A DNA stretch of 64,000 nt. It comes from Halomonas sp. ALS9. GTDB lineage: Bacteria; Pseudomonadota; Gammaproteobacteria; Pseudomonadales; Halomonadaceae. Positions within the stretch are counted from its first letter, which is position 1. Each line of letters opens with the position of its first letter. The stretch spans positions 1 to 64,000 of the forward strand of contig NZ_LXRG01000183.1 of NCBI RefSeq assembly GCF_001651035.1, written 5' to 3'. The position numbers and the translations under genes are program-made. Below, in pieces: positions 19,075 to 28,849 of this stretch. The notes beneath the pieces are model-generated. The model saw only the letters and a program-made list of their open reading frames with translations. It searched no databases and was not told the DNA's origin.

Positions 19075-19568
19075 TGAGTGCTCCTCCCCAGCTCGCCTAT
19101 ATCGGCTTGGGTAGCAATCTTGAGTCGCCTATTGAGCAGGTTCGCGAGGCGCTTAATGAACTGGCAATGCTGCCGCTAAGTCGACTAGTGGCAGCGTCCT
19201 CGCTCTACGCCAGCCGCCCCGTTGGGCCGCAGGATCAGCCAGACTTTATTAACGCCGTGGCGGCACTGGAAACCCGACTCTCACCGCTGGCGCTACTCGA
19301 CCAACTCCAGGCGTTAGAACAGCAGCATCGCCGCCGCCGCCAGCGCCACTGGGGCCCGCGCACACTCGATCTAGACCTGCTGCTGTACGCCAACGACCTT
19401 ATCGATACTCCCCGTTTACGCGTACCCCACCCGCACATGACTGCCCGGGCCTTTGTTTTAGTCCCGCTTGCTGAGATTGCCCCCTCGCTCACGCTTCTCC
19501 AACAGCCGCTATCCACCTGGCTTGAACGTGTTCAGAACCAAGGTCTGGAACGCTTACCTAACGCCTAG
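19074..19568 (+). CDS. folK: 2-amino-4-hydroxy-6-hydroxymethyldihydropteridine pyrophosphokinase
   Basis: HPPK of folate synthesis, transferring pyrophosphate from ATP to 6-hydroxymethyl-7,8-dihydropterin, the step before FolP (also in this window). Features include YIGLGSNL at the N-terminus, the signature RHWGPRTLDLDLLLY near residues 98-112, and VPHPHMTARAFVL. It has 164 residues. A GTG start overlaps the pcnB TAG stop by one base. Confidence 0.95.
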   Translation: MSAPPQLAYIGLGSNLESPIEQVREALNELAMLPLSRLVAASSLYASRPVGPQDQPDFINAVAALETRLSPLALLDQLQALEQQHRRRRQRHWGPRTLDLDLLLYANDLIDTPRLRVPHPHMTARAFVLVPLAEIAPSLTLLQQPLSTWLERVQNQGLERLPNA

Positions 19569-19726
19569 TGTGCGGCTAACGCTACCATTTGACACAAATC
19601 TCGACACTGACACCCCATTCAGGTAACAATTGCCGGTTAAGCCACTTCGCGCCTGCAGGGATGCAGCTTTAATAATGGTCGGCTGCCTATGTCGCAGCGG
19701 CCTCACGTAAAACATGAGAGCACGCC

Positions 19727-20518
19727 ATGAAAACCGTCACCCTAAGCACGCTGCGGGCCTATAAGCAGGCTGGCGAGACGTTTAGCTGCCTGACCGCGTA
19801 TGATGCCTCCTTTGCCCACGCGGCAAGCCAAGCAGGCATTGATGTCCTACTGGTCGGTGATTCGCTGGGCATGGTGCTACAAGGCCATAGCAGCACCCTC
19901 CCCGTCACCATTGACGATATCGTTTATCACACCCGCTGCGCGGCGCGTGGTAAAGGCCATAGCCTGCTGATGGTCGATCTGCCGTTTATGAGCAATGCCA
20001 CCACCGAGCGCCTACTTGAGGATGCCGGTGCCGTGATGCGCGCGGGGGCGGAACTGGTCAAGCTGGAAGGCGAAGCGTGGATGGCCGACGGCATTCGCGA
20101 ATTGACCCGCCGCGGCGTACCGGTATGTGCACACTTGGGGTTAACCCCGCAGACCGTTCATCAGCTAGGTGGCTATAAAGTGCAAGGCCGTGACGCCGCC
20201 CAGGCTGAGCGGATCATCAATGATGCCAAAGTGCTGGTGGACGCGGGTGCCTCGGTGATTCTGCTTGAGTGCGTGCCCGCTAGCCTAGGCAAAGCGGTCA
20301 CCGAAGCGCTGGAGGTGCCGGTGATTGGCATTGGCGCCGGCCCGGATACCGATGGCCAGATTCTGGTGATGCACGATGTGCTGGGCGTTACACACGGCCG
20401 CACGCCGCGCTTTGTGAAAAACTTTATGGTTGAGGCGGACAGCATTCAAACTGCTTTTCAGCGCTACCATGACGCTGTCAAAACCCGCGCTTTCCCGGCT
20501 CAAGAGCATTGTTTTTAA
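19727..20518 (+). CDS. panB: 3-methyl-2-oxobutanoate hydroxymethyltransferase
   Basis: First committed step of pantothenate synthesis: adds a hydroxymethyl group from methylene-THF to alpha-ketoisovalerate, giving ketopantoate. It is a TIM-barrel protein of 263 residues with LTAYDASFA, the Mg-binding LLVGDSLGMV and the GYKVQGR segment. A 157-bp gap separates it from folK. Its final codons and stop are inside a 13-bp tandem array that continues toward panC. Confidence 0.96.
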   Translation: MKTVTLSTLRAYKQAGETFSCLTAYDASFAHAASQAGIDVLLVGDSLGMVLQGHSSTLPVTIDDIVYHTRCAARGKGHSLLMVDLPFMSNATTERLLEDAGAVMRAGAELVKLEGEAWMADGIRELTRRGVPVCAHLGLTPQTVHQLGGYKVQGRDAAQAERIINDAKVLVDAGASVILLECVPASLGKAVTEALEVPVIGIGAGPDTDGQILVMHDVLGVTHGRTPRFVKNFMVEADSIQTAFQRYHDAVKTRAFPAQEHCF

Positions 20519-20572
20519 AATCGGTTTTTAACATCGGTTTTTAAGCCCGGTTTTTAAAAACCGTTTTTAAGA
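20508..20572. repeat. Five 13-bp tandem repeats between panB and panC
   Basis: Five units at an exact 13-base period share GTTTTTAA at 20511, 20524, 20537, 20550 and 20563. The middle units read close to ATCGGTTTTTAAG. The first unit contains the panB stop codon. Units four and five also form the palindrome CGGTTTTTAAAAACCG. 13 is not a multiple of 3, so copies do not preserve frame. Possible 3'-end or spacing role; no known element recognised. Confidence 0.75.
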
Positions 20573-20616
20573 CAGCTCGACTATCGCCCATTTTTTGTTA
20601 TTGGCACGAAACGACT

Positions 20617-21489
20617 ATGCGCACTTTGCGAGACATTGATGAGCTACGCAGCATGCTGCGAGATTACCGCCAACGCGGCCAGCGTATTGCCCTGGTGCCC
20701 ACCATGGGCAACCTGCATGCCGGGCACCTAGCGCTGGTCGCCTGCGCGCGCCAGCACGCCGATATCGTGGTCTCGAGCCTGTTCGTCAATCCCATGCAGT
20801 TTGGCCCAGGTGAAGATTTAGACGGCTATCCGCGTACCTTTGATGCCGACCAAGCGCAGCTTATCGAGGCTGGCTGCGACATCCTATTTGCTCCGGCGGT
20901 AAGCTCGCTCTACCCCAACGGCTTAGACGCCCAGACCCGCGTGCATGTGCCCGTGGTGGGCGAAGGACTGTGTGGCGGCTCGCGCCCCGGTCATTTTGAC
21001 GGTGTCTCCACCGTAGTCAGCATGCTGTTTAACCTAGTGCAGCCAGACGTCGCCTGCTTTGGGGAAAAGGATTATCAGCAGCTTGCGGTGATTCGTAAGC
21101 TGGTGCGCGATCTGCACATGCCCATCGATATTATCGGCGTGCCTATCGTGCGTGCAGAGGATGGCCTGGCACTATCATCGCGTAACGGCTATTTAAGCAC
21201 CGAGGAGCGCGCTACTGCCCCTGTACTTTACCAAACGCTGTGTACGTTGCGCGATGCACTGGAGCGCGGCGACGCTATCGAAAAGGTACTACACCAGGGC
21301 AAAACCGCACTGTATGATGCGGGCTTTACGCCGGATTACCTGGAGCTACGTGATGCGACGCTCGCCTCGGTCAGCCCAGCGACTCGTCAGGCGGTACTGC
21401 TAGCCGCCGCCAAGTTAGGCCCTGCGCGACTAATCGACAACCTCACGATTCAGCTCCCGGCCAGCGCTACTAATGCTATTGGCGAATAA
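20617..21489 (+). CDS. panC: Pantothenate synthetase
   Basis: ATP-dependent ligase joining pantoate and beta-alanine to pantothenate. The 290-residue protein has the [10 protein letters not shown] nucleotide motif (HAGH 34-37), the FVNPMQF pantoate pocket, GEKDYQQL and the KMS-like ALSSRN segment. It lies between panB and panD, so all three dedicated genes are together. A 30-bp gap leads to panD. Confidence 0.97.
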   Translation: MRTLRDIDELRSMLRDYRQRGQRIALVPTMGNLHAGHLALVACARQHADIVVSSLFVNPMQFGPGEDLDGYPRTFDADQAQLIEAGCDILFAPAVSSLYPNGLDAQTRVHVPVVGEGLCGGSRPGHFDGVSTVVSMLFNLVQPDVACFGEKDYQQLAVIRKLVRDLHMPIDIIGVPIVRAEDGLALSSRNGYLSTEERATAPVLYQTLCTLRDALERGDAIEKVLHQGKTALYDAGFTPDYLELRDATLASVSPATRQAVLLAAAKLGPARLIDNLTIQLPASATNAIGE

Positions 21490-21518
21490 ACAAACAACGG
21501 GTAATACAGGAACTCACA

Positions 21519-21899
21519 ATGCACACCATTATGCTCAAAGCCAAGCTGCACATGGCGCGCGTCACTCACGCGGTACTCAATTACGAAGGCTCTTGCGCCA
21601 TCGACGGTGACCTGCTGGATATGGCGGGTATTCGTGAAAATGAGCAGATCCAGATTTACAACGTCGAGAATGGCGAACGCTTCACCACTTACGCTATTCG
21701 CGGCGAGGAGGGCTCCAAGCTCATCTCGATCAATGGCGCTGCCGCTCATCTTGCCTCGCCGGGCCATCGCATCATTATCTGCAGCTACGCCCACTACTCA
21801 GAGGCAGAACTGGAACACCAGCAGCCTGCGCTGGTGTATCTCCAGGAAGGTAACCACGTCAGCCATACCAGTAATATTATCCCGGTGCAGTTGGCCTAA
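21519..21899 (+). CDS. panD: Aspartate 1-decarboxylase (proenzyme)
   Basis: Pyruvoyl-dependent enzyme that makes beta-alanine from aspartate for PanC. The self-processing site is in NYEGSCAID, with cleavage between G24 and S25 at the canonical position; S25 becomes the pyruvoyl group. Length 126 is typical. The C-terminal QLA and stop lie inside a 15-bp tandem repeat. A terminator follows at 21959. Confidence 0.97.
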   Translation: MHTIMLKAKLHMARVTHAVLNYEGSCAIDGDLLDMAGIRENEQIQIYNVENGERFTTYAIRGEEGSKLISINGAAAHLASPGHRIIICSYAHYSEAELEHQQPALVYLQEGNHVSHTSNIIPVQLA

Positions 21900-21935
21900 T
21901 CTTAGTTTTCCTAATCATAGTTGGCCTAGTCTTAG
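21891..21935. repeat. Three 15-bp tandem repeats starting at the panD stop
   Basis: TTGGCCTAATCTTAG, TTTTCCTAATCATAG and TTGGCCTAGTCTTAG follow each other exactly. The first contains the last panD codons and stop. Because the unit is 15 bases, each copy repeats an in-frame TAA or TAG, making a stack of stops. Confidence 0.75.
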
Positions 21936-21958
21936 CGCCTCTACCACTTTCTCCTGAT

Positions 21959-21981
21959 GGGCCACATGTTGGCCCGTTTTT
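21959..21981 (+). terminator. Terminator after the pan operon
   Basis: GGGCCA/TGGCCC stem around a short loop, followed by GTTTTTAT. Confidence 0.75.
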
Positions 21982-22036
21982 ATTTGCCCATAAAGGTTTA
22001 TTGCCGCAACGCATCACCTTCCCCTATGCTGAAGAG

Positions 22037-22078
22037 ACGGCTGACAGAGCTCGAATAAAAGAGAACGGCTGACAGAGC
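22037..22078. promoter_or_regulatory. Exact 14-bp direct repeat upstream of the thiolase gene
   Basis: ACGGCTGACAGAGC occurs at 22037-22050 and 22065-22078, 28 bp apart start to start, 57 bp before the thiolase ATG. The similarity extends slightly on both sides (GAGA before, CG after). Two identical sites on one strand upstream of a gene suggest a regulator binding pair or a small duplication. Confidence 0.4.
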
Positions 22079-22134
22079 ACGCCTATCGGGCATCTGGCAT
22101 CAGACTGTCTGTTAATCACTTCAGGAGTCATTTT

Positions 22135-23313
22135 ATGCAAGAAGTAGTCATTGTTGCGGCGCGCCGCACCGCTGTGGGCGCTTTCGGTGGATCCCTCGCA
22201 GGTATTCCCGCGAGCGATCTCGGCGCTTTGGTAATCAAAGATATCCTCGCTTCCACCGGCGTTTCTCCCGATCAAGTTGACGAAGTACTGCTGGGCCAGG
22301 TGCTCACCGCAGGCGTTGGCCAAAACCCAGCGCGCCAAGCGGCCATCAAAGGCGGCCTGCCAGACTCGGTACCGGCCATGACCATCAACAAAGTGTGTGG
22401 CTCAGGTCTTAAAGCGCTACATCTCGCCACTCAGGCCATTCGCTGCGGCGATGCCGAGCTGATTCTGGCAGGCGGTCAGGAAAATATGTCCGCTTCGCCG
22501 CACGTACTTCCCAACTCCCGTAACGGCCAGCGTATGGGCGATTGGAAAGCGATTGACTCCATGGTGCATGACGGCTTATGGGACGCTTTCAATAACTACC
22601 ATATGGGCATCACTGCCGAGAACTTAGCAGAGAAATACGGCATCACCCGAGAAGAGATGGACGAGTTCGCTGCGGCATCGCAGCAAAAAGCCGCGGCGGC
22701 GATTAAAGAGGGCAAATTCAAAGGCCAGATCGTGCCGGTTGAAATTCCCCAGCGCAAAGGCGACCCGGTGGTGTTTGATACCGACGAGAATCCTCGCGAA
22801 GTTACCGCTGAAAAACTCGGCGGCATGCGCCCCGCGTTTAAGAAAGACGGCACTGTTACCGCCGGTAATGCCTCGGCACTCAACGACGGTGCGGCGATCG
22901 TCATGCTCTGCTCCGCCGAGAAAGCCAAACAGTTGGGGCTAGAGCCGCTGGCCCGTATCGCCGCTTATTCCAACGCAGGCGTTGATCCCGCCATCATGGG
23001 TATCGGCCCCGCACCGGCTACACGCCGCTGCCTGGAAAAAGCGGGCTGGAGCCTGGACGATCTTGATCTGGTGGAAGCCAATGAAGCGTTTGCCGCCCAG
23101 GCGTTGTCAGTTAACAAAGAACTCGGCTGGGATGTCAGCAAGGTCAACGTCAACGGCGGCGCCATTGCCATTGGTCACCCCATCGGTGCCTCCGGCTGTC
23201 GCGTACTGGTCACCCTGCTCCACGAAATGATCGCCCGTGATGCTAAAAAAGGCCTCGCCACGCTGTGTATCGGCGGCGGCCAGGGTGTCGCGCTAGCGAT
23301 TGAGCGTCCTTAA
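22135..23313 (+). CDS. Acetyl-CoA acetyltransferase (biosynthetic thiolase)
   Basis: Condenses two acetyl-CoA to acetoacetyl-CoA, or the reverse. The 392-residue protein has the acylated cysteine in [11 protein letters not shown] (C88), the catalytic histidine in GHPIGASG (H348) and the second cysteine in CIGGGQG (C378). The short biosynthetic type fits AtoB/PhaA. In Halomonas such an enzyme can feed polyhydroxybutyrate, but no phaB or phaC is here, so the pathway is open. Good ribosome site (CAGGAG). Single-gene unit with its own terminator. Confidence 0.95.
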   Translation: MQEVVIVAARRTAVGAFGGSLAGIPASDLGALVIKDILASTGVSPDQVDEVLLGQVLTAGVGQNPARQAAIKGGLPDSVPAMTINKVCGSGLKALHLATQAIRCGDAELILAGGQENMSASPHVLPNSRNGQRMGDWKAIDSMVHDGLWDAFNNYHMGITAENLAEKYGITREEMDEFAAASQQKAAAAIKEGKFKGQIVPVEIPQRKGDPVVFDTDENPREVTAEKLGGMRPAFKKDGTVTAGNASALNDGAAIVMLCSAEKAKQLGLEPLARIAAYSNAGVDPAIMGIGPAPATRRCLEKAGWSLDDLDLVEANEAFAAQALSVNKELGWDVSKVNVNGGAIAIGHPIGASGCRVLVTLLHEMIARDAKKGLATLCIGGGQGVALAIERP

Positions 23314-23340
23314 TACCCATTGAGGTTGACGCCTAATCAG

Positions 23341-23370
23341 TGCCCCCGTTACTTACGGGGGCATTTTTTT
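23341..23370 (+). terminator. Terminator after the thiolase gene
   Basis: TGCCCCCGT and ACGGGGGCA form a 9-bp stem with a short loop followed by seven T residues. Convergent with the downstream MFS gene. Confidence 0.9.
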
Positions 23371-23383
23371 GACCTGTATTGGG

Positions 23384-24553
23384 TTAACGTGACTTTTCAC
23401 CAACGACCTTGGCTGGCGTACTTAGTACCAGCAGCGCGCCCAGCAGGAACAAGCCCGATGCCGCCCACATGGCGATAGGCAGGCTAGTGCTATCAACGAT
23501 ACGCCCGCCGACCATGGCTCCCAGTCCAATCGACATATTGAAGGTAAACGCCATCAACGCCGTGGCGGCTTCGGTATTGGGTGCGGTACGCAAAATCCAG
23601 GTTTGAATGCTCACGGATACACTGCCGAACACGGCACCCCAAGCCATGAGCAGCAACACGCCGCTGCTCGGCTGAACGCCCAGTAGTGGGAACACGGCCA
23701 CAACAATAAGCAGCAGGCTGGGAATCGCCAATACCGCGCGATAGGGGTGCCGTCCGGCGAACATACCCGCCGCAATATTGCCCATAATGCCTGCCGCCCC
23801 ATAAAGCAGCAGCAGGCTGCCTACATGGCGTTGGGAAATACCGCTGATCTCTTGCAGGATAGGGCTAATAAAGGTGTAGGCAGCAAAGTGCCCCACCACG
23901 ACAAAGGCTGTGGTTAGCACCGCGACGCGCACCCCACGATTGCTAAACTGCTGCGCCAACACCCGCAGCCGCACCGGCTCCCGAGGGTGCAACGGCGGCA
24001 ACCAACGCCACAACGCGATGGCCGTTAACAGACTTAGGCCACCCAATGCTCCAAAGGCCACCCGCCAGTTGCTAAGATCCCCCAGCAGCGTGCCCAATGG
24101 CACACCCAGTACCGAGGCCGCCGCAACGCCACCGAAAATCATCGTCATGGCTTTAGGCACTTGTGCCTCCGGCACCAGGCGCGGGGCAATGCTGCCCGCC
24201 ACCGCCCAAAAACCACCAATACTAAGCCCCACTAACACGCGGGCGGCAAGCAACAGGATAAAGCTGCTCGCCAATGCTGAGAGCACACTTCCTGCCACCA
24301 TCACGGCCATCAATACCGTGAGCATGATGCGCCTATCCAAGCGCCCCACCGCGACCGGTAACAGCGGGGCTGAGAAAGCCGCAACAACGCCGGGCACAGT
24401 CACCATTAAGCCCGCCATGCCAGGGGTAACGCCCATCGATGAGGCCACCTGAGACAATAAGCCAATCGGCAGTTGTTCTGCGGTTACCAGTAAAAAAATG
24501 CCGATCATCACGGCCACCACCGCCCACCAGCGCGGCGCTTGCTCCTGCTCCAT
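23384..24553 (-). CDS. MFS exporter, DHA1 family (NepI/AraJ-like)
   Basis: Inner-membrane 12-helix major facilitator of 389 residues. Between helices 2 and 3 is the family motif region GRLDRRIM. GLSIGGFWAV and the following RLVPEAQVPKAM segment resemble E. coli NepI, a purine ribonucleoside exporter. The substrate cannot be assigned: this clade also includes sugar and drug exporters. It stands alone between two convergent or separated units, on the same strand as the distant pnp. Confidence 0.85.
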   Translation of the reverse strand: MEQEQAPRWWAVVAVMIGIFLLVTAEQLPIGLLSQVASSMGVTPGMAGLMVTVPGVVAAFSAPLLPVAVGRLDRRIMLTVLMAVMVAGSVLSALASSFILLLAARVLVGLSIGGFWAVAGSIAPRLVPEAQVPKAMTMIFGGVAAASVLGVPLGTLLGDLSNWRVAFGALGGLSLLTAIALWRWLPPLHPREPVRLRVLAQQFSNRGVRVAVLTTAFVVVGHFAAYTFISPILQEISGISQRHVGSLLLLYGAAGIMGNIAAGMFAGRHPYRAVLAIPSLLLIVVAVFPLLGVQPSSGVLLLMAWGAVFGSVSVSIQTWILRTAPNTEAATALMAFTFNMSIGLGAMVGGRIVDSTSLPIAMWAASGLFLLGALLVLSTPAKVVGEKSR

Positions 24554-24675
24554 CGCGATTTACTCCCTGATTCTTTAAAGTCCCGACGATCAAACCTTAC
24601 AAACAACACCGCCCTCGCAGCCATAGGCGACGAGGGCGGTATCAGAAACCTGACTAACGCTTTAAATCATTCTGT

Positions 24676-26826
24676 TTAAATCGTAGCTTCGGCTTCCGCT
24701 GCTTCTGCAGAAAAAGCAGTCTTCTCTTCTTCAGTAATCTCTTTCATCGACAGCTTCACGCGGTTGCGGTTGTCGATATCCAGCACCTTAACGATCACGT
24801 CATCGCCTTCGTTCAAGAAGTCGCGAACGTTGTTAACACGCTCGGCAACGATTTGCGAGATATGCACCAGGCCATCGGTACCCGGCATGATATTAACAAA
24901 CGCGCCGAAGTCAGCAATGCGTACCACTTTACCCATATACAGCTTGCCAATTTCCGCTTCAGCGGTAATCGACAGTACGGTGTCAATGGCGCGCTTGGCG
25001 GCGGCTTTATCTTCCGCGTAAATGCGAACGGTGCCGTCATCGTCGAGATCGATTGAAGCGCCGGTGTCTTCGCAGATTTTACGAATCATCGCGCCGCCTT
25101 TACCGATCACATCGCGGATCTTGTCGGGATCGATTTTGATCGTCGCCATTGAGGGGGCGTTGTCAGAAACATCGCTACGGCTCTGGCTGATCACGACATT
25201 CATTTGCTCAAGAATACTCAGTCGCGCGGTCAGTGCTTGCTGCAGCGCGAGCTCCATAATCTCTTCGTTGATGCCTTCGATCTTGATGTCCATCTGCAGG
25301 GCGGTAACACCCTCTTCGGAACCGGCAACTTTAAAGTCCATATCGCCAAGGTGGTCTTCATCACCCAGGATATCGGTCAGTACCGCAAAGCCGTCCGGGT
25401 CTTTGACCAGACCCATAGCGATACCGGCAACCGGTGCTTTTAGCGGCACGCCCGCATCCATCAACGCCAGCGAAGAACCACACACAGAGGCCATCGAGCT
25501 TGAGCCGTTAGACTCGGTGATTTCCGAAACCACGCGGATGGTGTAGGGGAAAGCGTCTTCAGACGGCAGCATCGCCTGCACGCCACGACGCGCTAAGCGG
25601 CCATGGCCGATTTCGCGACGCTTCGGGCCACCCATAAAGCCCGCTTCACCTACCGAATAGGGAGGGAAGTTGTAGTGCAGCATAAAGCGGTCTTTACGCT
25701 CGCCTTCGAGTGATTCGATGAGCTGTGAATCACGCAGCGTGCCCAGCGTAGCTACAGCAATCGCCTGGGTCTCACCACGCGTGAAAATCGCGGAGCCATG
25801 CGCTTTCGGCAGCACACCAACTTCGATGGCCAGCGGACGAACGGTCTGGTTGTCACGACCATCAATACGCGGCTCGCCTTTAACGACCCGTGAACGTACA
25901 ACGCGTTTTTCCAGGCCAGCAAAGGCACCTTTCACGTCATCTTTACTGAACTTATCGTTAACCGGTTCGCCTTCATCGGCGGCCAGTTGCTCAATTGCTT
26001 GGGCTTTCAATTCAGCTAGTGCGTCTTGGCGAGCCATTTTGTCGGTGATGCGGTAAGCATCGCCCACTTTAGCTTCGAAGGCATCGGCCATAGCGGCTTT
26101 AAGCGCCTGGTTCTCTTCGGCGGCCTGCCACTCCCAGCGCGGCTTACCGGCTTCAGCAACCAGTTCGTTAATCGCGCTGATCGCTACCTGCATCTCCTGG
26201 TGGCCAAACAGTACGGCACCCAGCATTTCGTCTTCGAGCAGCTCTTTGGCTTCAGACTCAACCATCAGCACGGCTTTTTCAGTACCGGCGACGACCATGT
26301 CCAGTTCAGAGGTGGCCAGTTCTTCAACCGTAGGGTTGAGGAAATAGCCTTTCTCTTCGTTAAAACCAACGCGGGCCGCGCCAATCGGGCCACTAAACGG
26401 CACGCCAGAGATGCTCAGCGCCGCAGAGGTGCCTAGCAGAGCGGCGATATCCGGATCGTGGTTACGGTCGGTGGAGAGAACGGTACAGACGACCTGCACT
26501 TCGTTCATAAAGCCTTTAGGAAAAAGCGGACGGATCGGGCGATCAATCAGCCGCGAGGTCAGCGTCTCTTTCTCAGTAGGGCGCCCTTCGCGCTTGAAGA
26601 AGCCGCCAGGAATCTTGCCGACTGCGTAGGTTTTCTCTTGGTAGTGAACCGAGAGAGGGAAAAAGGGTTGGCTCGGATTTGCGTCTTTTCGAGCGACAAC
26701 GGTACACAGCACGACGGTGTCATCCATGGTAACCATGACAGCGCCGGTAGCTTGGCGAGCAATACGCCCGGTTTCGAGCGTGACGGTACTACGACCGTAC
26801 TGGAACGTTTTCTTTACCGGATTCAC
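24676..26826 (-). CDS. pnp: Polyribonucleotide nucleotidyltransferase (PNPase)
   Basis: Phosphorolytic 3'-5' exoribonuclease and degradosome component. It has two RNase PH domains with an alpha-helical linker, then KH (about 555-615, with [13 protein letters not shown]) and S1 (about 620-690, with [13 protein letters not shown]) RNA-binding domains. Start chosen at GTG 26826 because AAGGAAG sits 5 bases upstream and [11 protein letters not shown] aligns with Pseudomonas PNPase, giving 716 residues. An upstream in-frame start would add 8 residues across the ribosome site. It follows rpsO as in E. coli. Confidence 0.96.
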   Translation of the reverse strand: MNPVKKTFQYGRSTVTLETGRIARQATGAVMVTMDDTVVLCTVVARKDANPSQPFFPLSVHYQEKTYAVGKIPGGFFKREGRPTEKETLTSRLIDRPIRPLFPKGFMNEVQVVCTVLSTDRNHDPDIAALLGTSAALSISGVPFSGPIGAARVGFNEEKGYFLNPTVEELATSELDMVVAGTEKAVLMVESEAKELLEDEMLGAVLFGHQEMQVAISAINELVAEAGKPRWEWQAAEENQALKAAMADAFEAKVGDAYRITDKMARQDALAELKAQAIEQLAADEGEPVNDKFSKDDVKGAFAGLEKRVVRSRVVKGEPRIDGRDNQTVRPLAIEVGVLPKAHGSAIFTRGETQAIAVATLGTLRDSQLIESLEGERKDRFMLHYNFPPYSVGEAGFMGGPKRREIGHGRLARRGVQAMLPSEDAFPYTIRVVSEITESNGSSSMASVCGSSLALMDAGVPLKAPVAGIAMGLVKDPDGFAVLTDILGDEDHLGDMDFKVAGSEEGVTALQMDIKIEGINEEIMELALQQALTARLSILEQMNVVISQSRSDVSDNAPSMATIKIDPDKIRDVIGKGGAMIRKICEDTGASIDLDDDGTVRIYAEDKAAAKRAIDTVLSITAEAEIGKLYMGKVVRIADFGAFVNIMPGTDGLVHISQIVAERVNNVRDFLNEGDDVIVKVLDIDNRNRVKLSMKEITEEEKTAFSAEAAEAEATI

Positions 26827-26964
26827 AGCGACTTCCTTCAGCATTATCAATATCTACTTGTCTATTCGTTTAGGTCGTTTTGACTCGTTACCATTCTAGG
26901 CGCTGGAGCGCGATAGGGCTACCTGTTCCTTCTTGCCCCCAGCACTATTGAAGTAAACTCGAAA

Positions 26965-27001
26965 CAAAAAAAACGGGCAGCTCACAAGGAGCTGCCCGTT
27001 T
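26965..27001 (-). terminator. Terminator between rpsO and pnp
   Basis: An 11-bp stem (ACGGGCAGCTC/GAGCTGCCCGT) with a 5-base loop. On the minus strand it runs into about eight T residues. As in E. coli, an rpsO terminator probably limits read-through into pnp. Confidence 0.88.
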
Positions 27002-27021
27002 CGAATCGTTGCCGTTAACGC

Positions 27022-27291
27022 TTAACGACGCAGACCTAAACGCTGAATCAGGGACTGATAGCGTTCGAAATCTTTACGCTTTAGGTAGTCCAGCAGCTTA
27101 CGACGCTGGTTAACCATGCGGATCAGACCACGACGAGAGTGGTGATCCTGTTTGTTGGTCTTGAAGTGATCCTGCAGGCCATTAATGTTGGCGCTCAGCA
27201 GTGCAACTTGCACTTCAGGGGAACCGGTATCGTTATCGCCGCGGCCGTATTCGGTGACGATCTCGGCCTTCTTCTCAGCGGTTAAAGCCAT
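27022..27291 (-). CDS. rpsO: 30S ribosomal protein S15
   Basis: Primary 16S-binding protein of the small subunit platform, 89 residues. Typical features include [15 protein letters not shown], the [21 protein letters not shown] helix region and the LGLR ending. Between truB and pnp in the conserved order. In E. coli S15 represses its own translation through a leader pseudoknot; I did not establish one here. Confidence 0.98.
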   Translation of the reverse strand: MALTAEKKAEIVTEYGRGDNDTGSPEVQVALLSANINGLQDHFKTNKQDHHSRRGLIRMVNQRRKLLDYLKRKDFERYQSLIQRLGLRR

Positions 27292-27370
27292 CTGTCTCTC
27301 CAGTAAGCAATATGCCTAAAAATGAATGGTTGAGACCACGCATATTTGCAGTCTCAGGCTACTATTTTTC

Positions 27371-27424
27371 ACTAGCTAGTTTCTTTCCACTAACTATTTT
27401 CTTTCCACCAGCTAGTTTCACGCA
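27371..27424. repeat. Three 18-bp tandem repeats between truB and rpsO
   Basis: ACTAGCTAGTTTCTTTCC, ACTAACTATTTTCTTTCC and ACCAGCTAGTTTCACGCA are contiguous. Copies one and two differ at only a few positions, and the third diverges at its end. They lie just beyond the truB stop in the rpsO leader region. Confidence 0.7.
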
Positions 27425-27449
27425 GACGGCTGCATCCTTGCAACGCGGT

Positions 27450-28370
27450 TTACGAGATAGCGACGGTACTTAACAGTCGCTTAGGCGCCACTTCCTGGGC
27501 ACCTTTCACTACGCCAAGGCCGATAAACGTCTCGGCGTAATAAAGTCTAGCTAACGCATCCGGCGCTAACGTGCCGGTCGTCAGATTGGCAGACTGACCA
27601 TGGGCCAAACGGTTGTGGGCAGCATCGTCTACCGTCAACGACGGTAAATGATCTACCAACACGTCCGCTGGCATTAGCTCAGCTTCCAGTGCCGCTTGGT
27701 CGGCCAATGCTTCCAAGGCCTCTAGCGTCCACATCGCGTCAGCTAAAAAGGGCCCCGTTTTGAGCCTTCTTAGTTGACTGATATGCGCGCCACAGCCAAG
27801 CACTCGACCAATATCTTCAGCTAACGTGCGGATGTAAGTGCCTTTACTGCAGCTTACTTCCAGCTCAAAAGCAGTGCCTTCAAAAGATAGCAGGCGCGCA
27901 TCATACACGCTTACTCGCCGGGCTGCACGCTCTACGTGCTTGCCTTCGCGGGCCAACTCGTAAAGTTTTTTACCCTGATGCTTGAGGGCCGAATACATCG
28001 GCGGCACTTGGTCAATCTCACCGCGAAAGCGAGTGAGCACCGCTTCCACGTCATCGACGCTTAGGCTGGGAACCGCATGCTGCTCAATCATCGTGCCTTC
28101 TGCATCGCCGGTATCGGTGATCACCCCTAGCTCTATCCGGGTGCGATACACCTTGTCGGCTTCCAGCAAGTGCGACGAGAACTTGGTCGCTTCGCCTAGG
28201 CAGATCGGCAATAAGCCGGTGGCCATAGGATCTAGCGTGCCGGTGTGCCCAGCTTTTTGAGCCTGGAACAGCCGACGCACACGCTGCAGCGCATGGTTGC
28301 TGGAAACGCCCTTGGGTTTATCCAGCAGCAGTACGCCATTGACCGGCAAACCGCGACGTTGACGCGCCAC
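27450..28370 (-). CDS. truB: tRNA pseudouridine(55) synthase
   Basis: Makes pseudouridine at position 55 in the T-loop of tRNAs. The 306-residue protein shows LLDKPKGVSSN near the N-terminus, the catalytic aspartate in GTLDPMATG (D47) and GTYIRTLAEDIG. A C-terminal PUA-like domain ends the protein. It overlaps rbfA by one base, consistent with coupled translation inside the rimP-nusA-infB-rbfA-truB operon. Confidence 0.97.
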   Translation of the reverse strand: MARQRRGLPVNGVLLLDKPKGVSSNHALQRVRRLFQAQKAGHTGTLDPMATGLLPICLGEATKFSSHLLEADKVYRTRIELGVITDTGDAEGTMIEQHAVPSLSVDDVEAVLTRFRGEIDQVPPMYSALKHQGKKLYELAREGKHVERAARRVSVYDARLLSFEGTAFELEVSCSKGTYIRTLAEDIGRVLGCGAHISQLRRLKTGPFLADAMWTLEALEALADQAALEAELMPADVLVDHLPSLTVDDAAHNRLAHGQSANLTTGTLAPDALARLYYAETFIGLGVVKGAQEVAPKRLLSTVAIS

Positions 28371-28831
28371 TAGCGAGTTTCCTCACTTTGCTGGGCGTCG
28401 CCGTCTTGGTCACTACTGCCTTGGTCACTGTCTTGGCCAGCGCCTTGATAATCGTCATCGTCTTGATAGCGTGCACGATCCGTCGTCACCGCTTCATCAA
28501 TCAGTGAAGACAGATGTTGACCGCGCACCACGCTTTCATCGAAATGAAAACGTAGCTCCGGCACATGACGTAACTTAATGCGCTTAGCAATCTGGCTTCT
28601 TAGAAAACCGGCAGCGCGCTTAAGCACCTGCAGGTTCTCTTTAATACGCTCAGGCTCTTGCTCACCCAACAGCGTGACATAGACGTCGGAGTAGCCAAGA
28701 TCACGGCTAACAGTGACACCGCTGACCGTGACCATGCCCAAACGTGGGTCTTTCACTTCGCGTTGGATCAGCACCGCCAGCTCCTTTTGGAGCTGGTCGG
28801 CTACCCGGTCGGTACGCTTAAATTCGCGCAT
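28370..28831 (-). CDS. rbfA: 30S ribosome-binding factor A
   Basis: KH-domain factor for late maturation of the 30S subunit and 16S 5' end, also needed for cold adaptation. The core (1-115) has REFKRTDRVADQLQKEL, VKDPRLGMVTVSGV and the PELRFHFDES motif. At 153 residues it is longer than E. coli RbfA (133) because of a low-complexity C-terminal tail rich in Asp, Gln and Ser (from about residue 118). Such acidic extensions are common in salt-tolerant relatives. Confidence 0.95.
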   Translation of the reverse strand: MREFKRTDRVADQLQKELAVLIQREVKDPRLGMVTVSGVTVSRDLGYSDVYVTLLGEQEPERIKENLQVLKRAAGFLRSQIAKRIKLRHVPELRFHFDESVVRGQHLSSLIDEAVTTDRARYQDDDDYQGAGQDSDQGSSDQDGDAQQSEETR

Positions 28832-28849
28832 GTTTAGCTCCTCGCAGCC

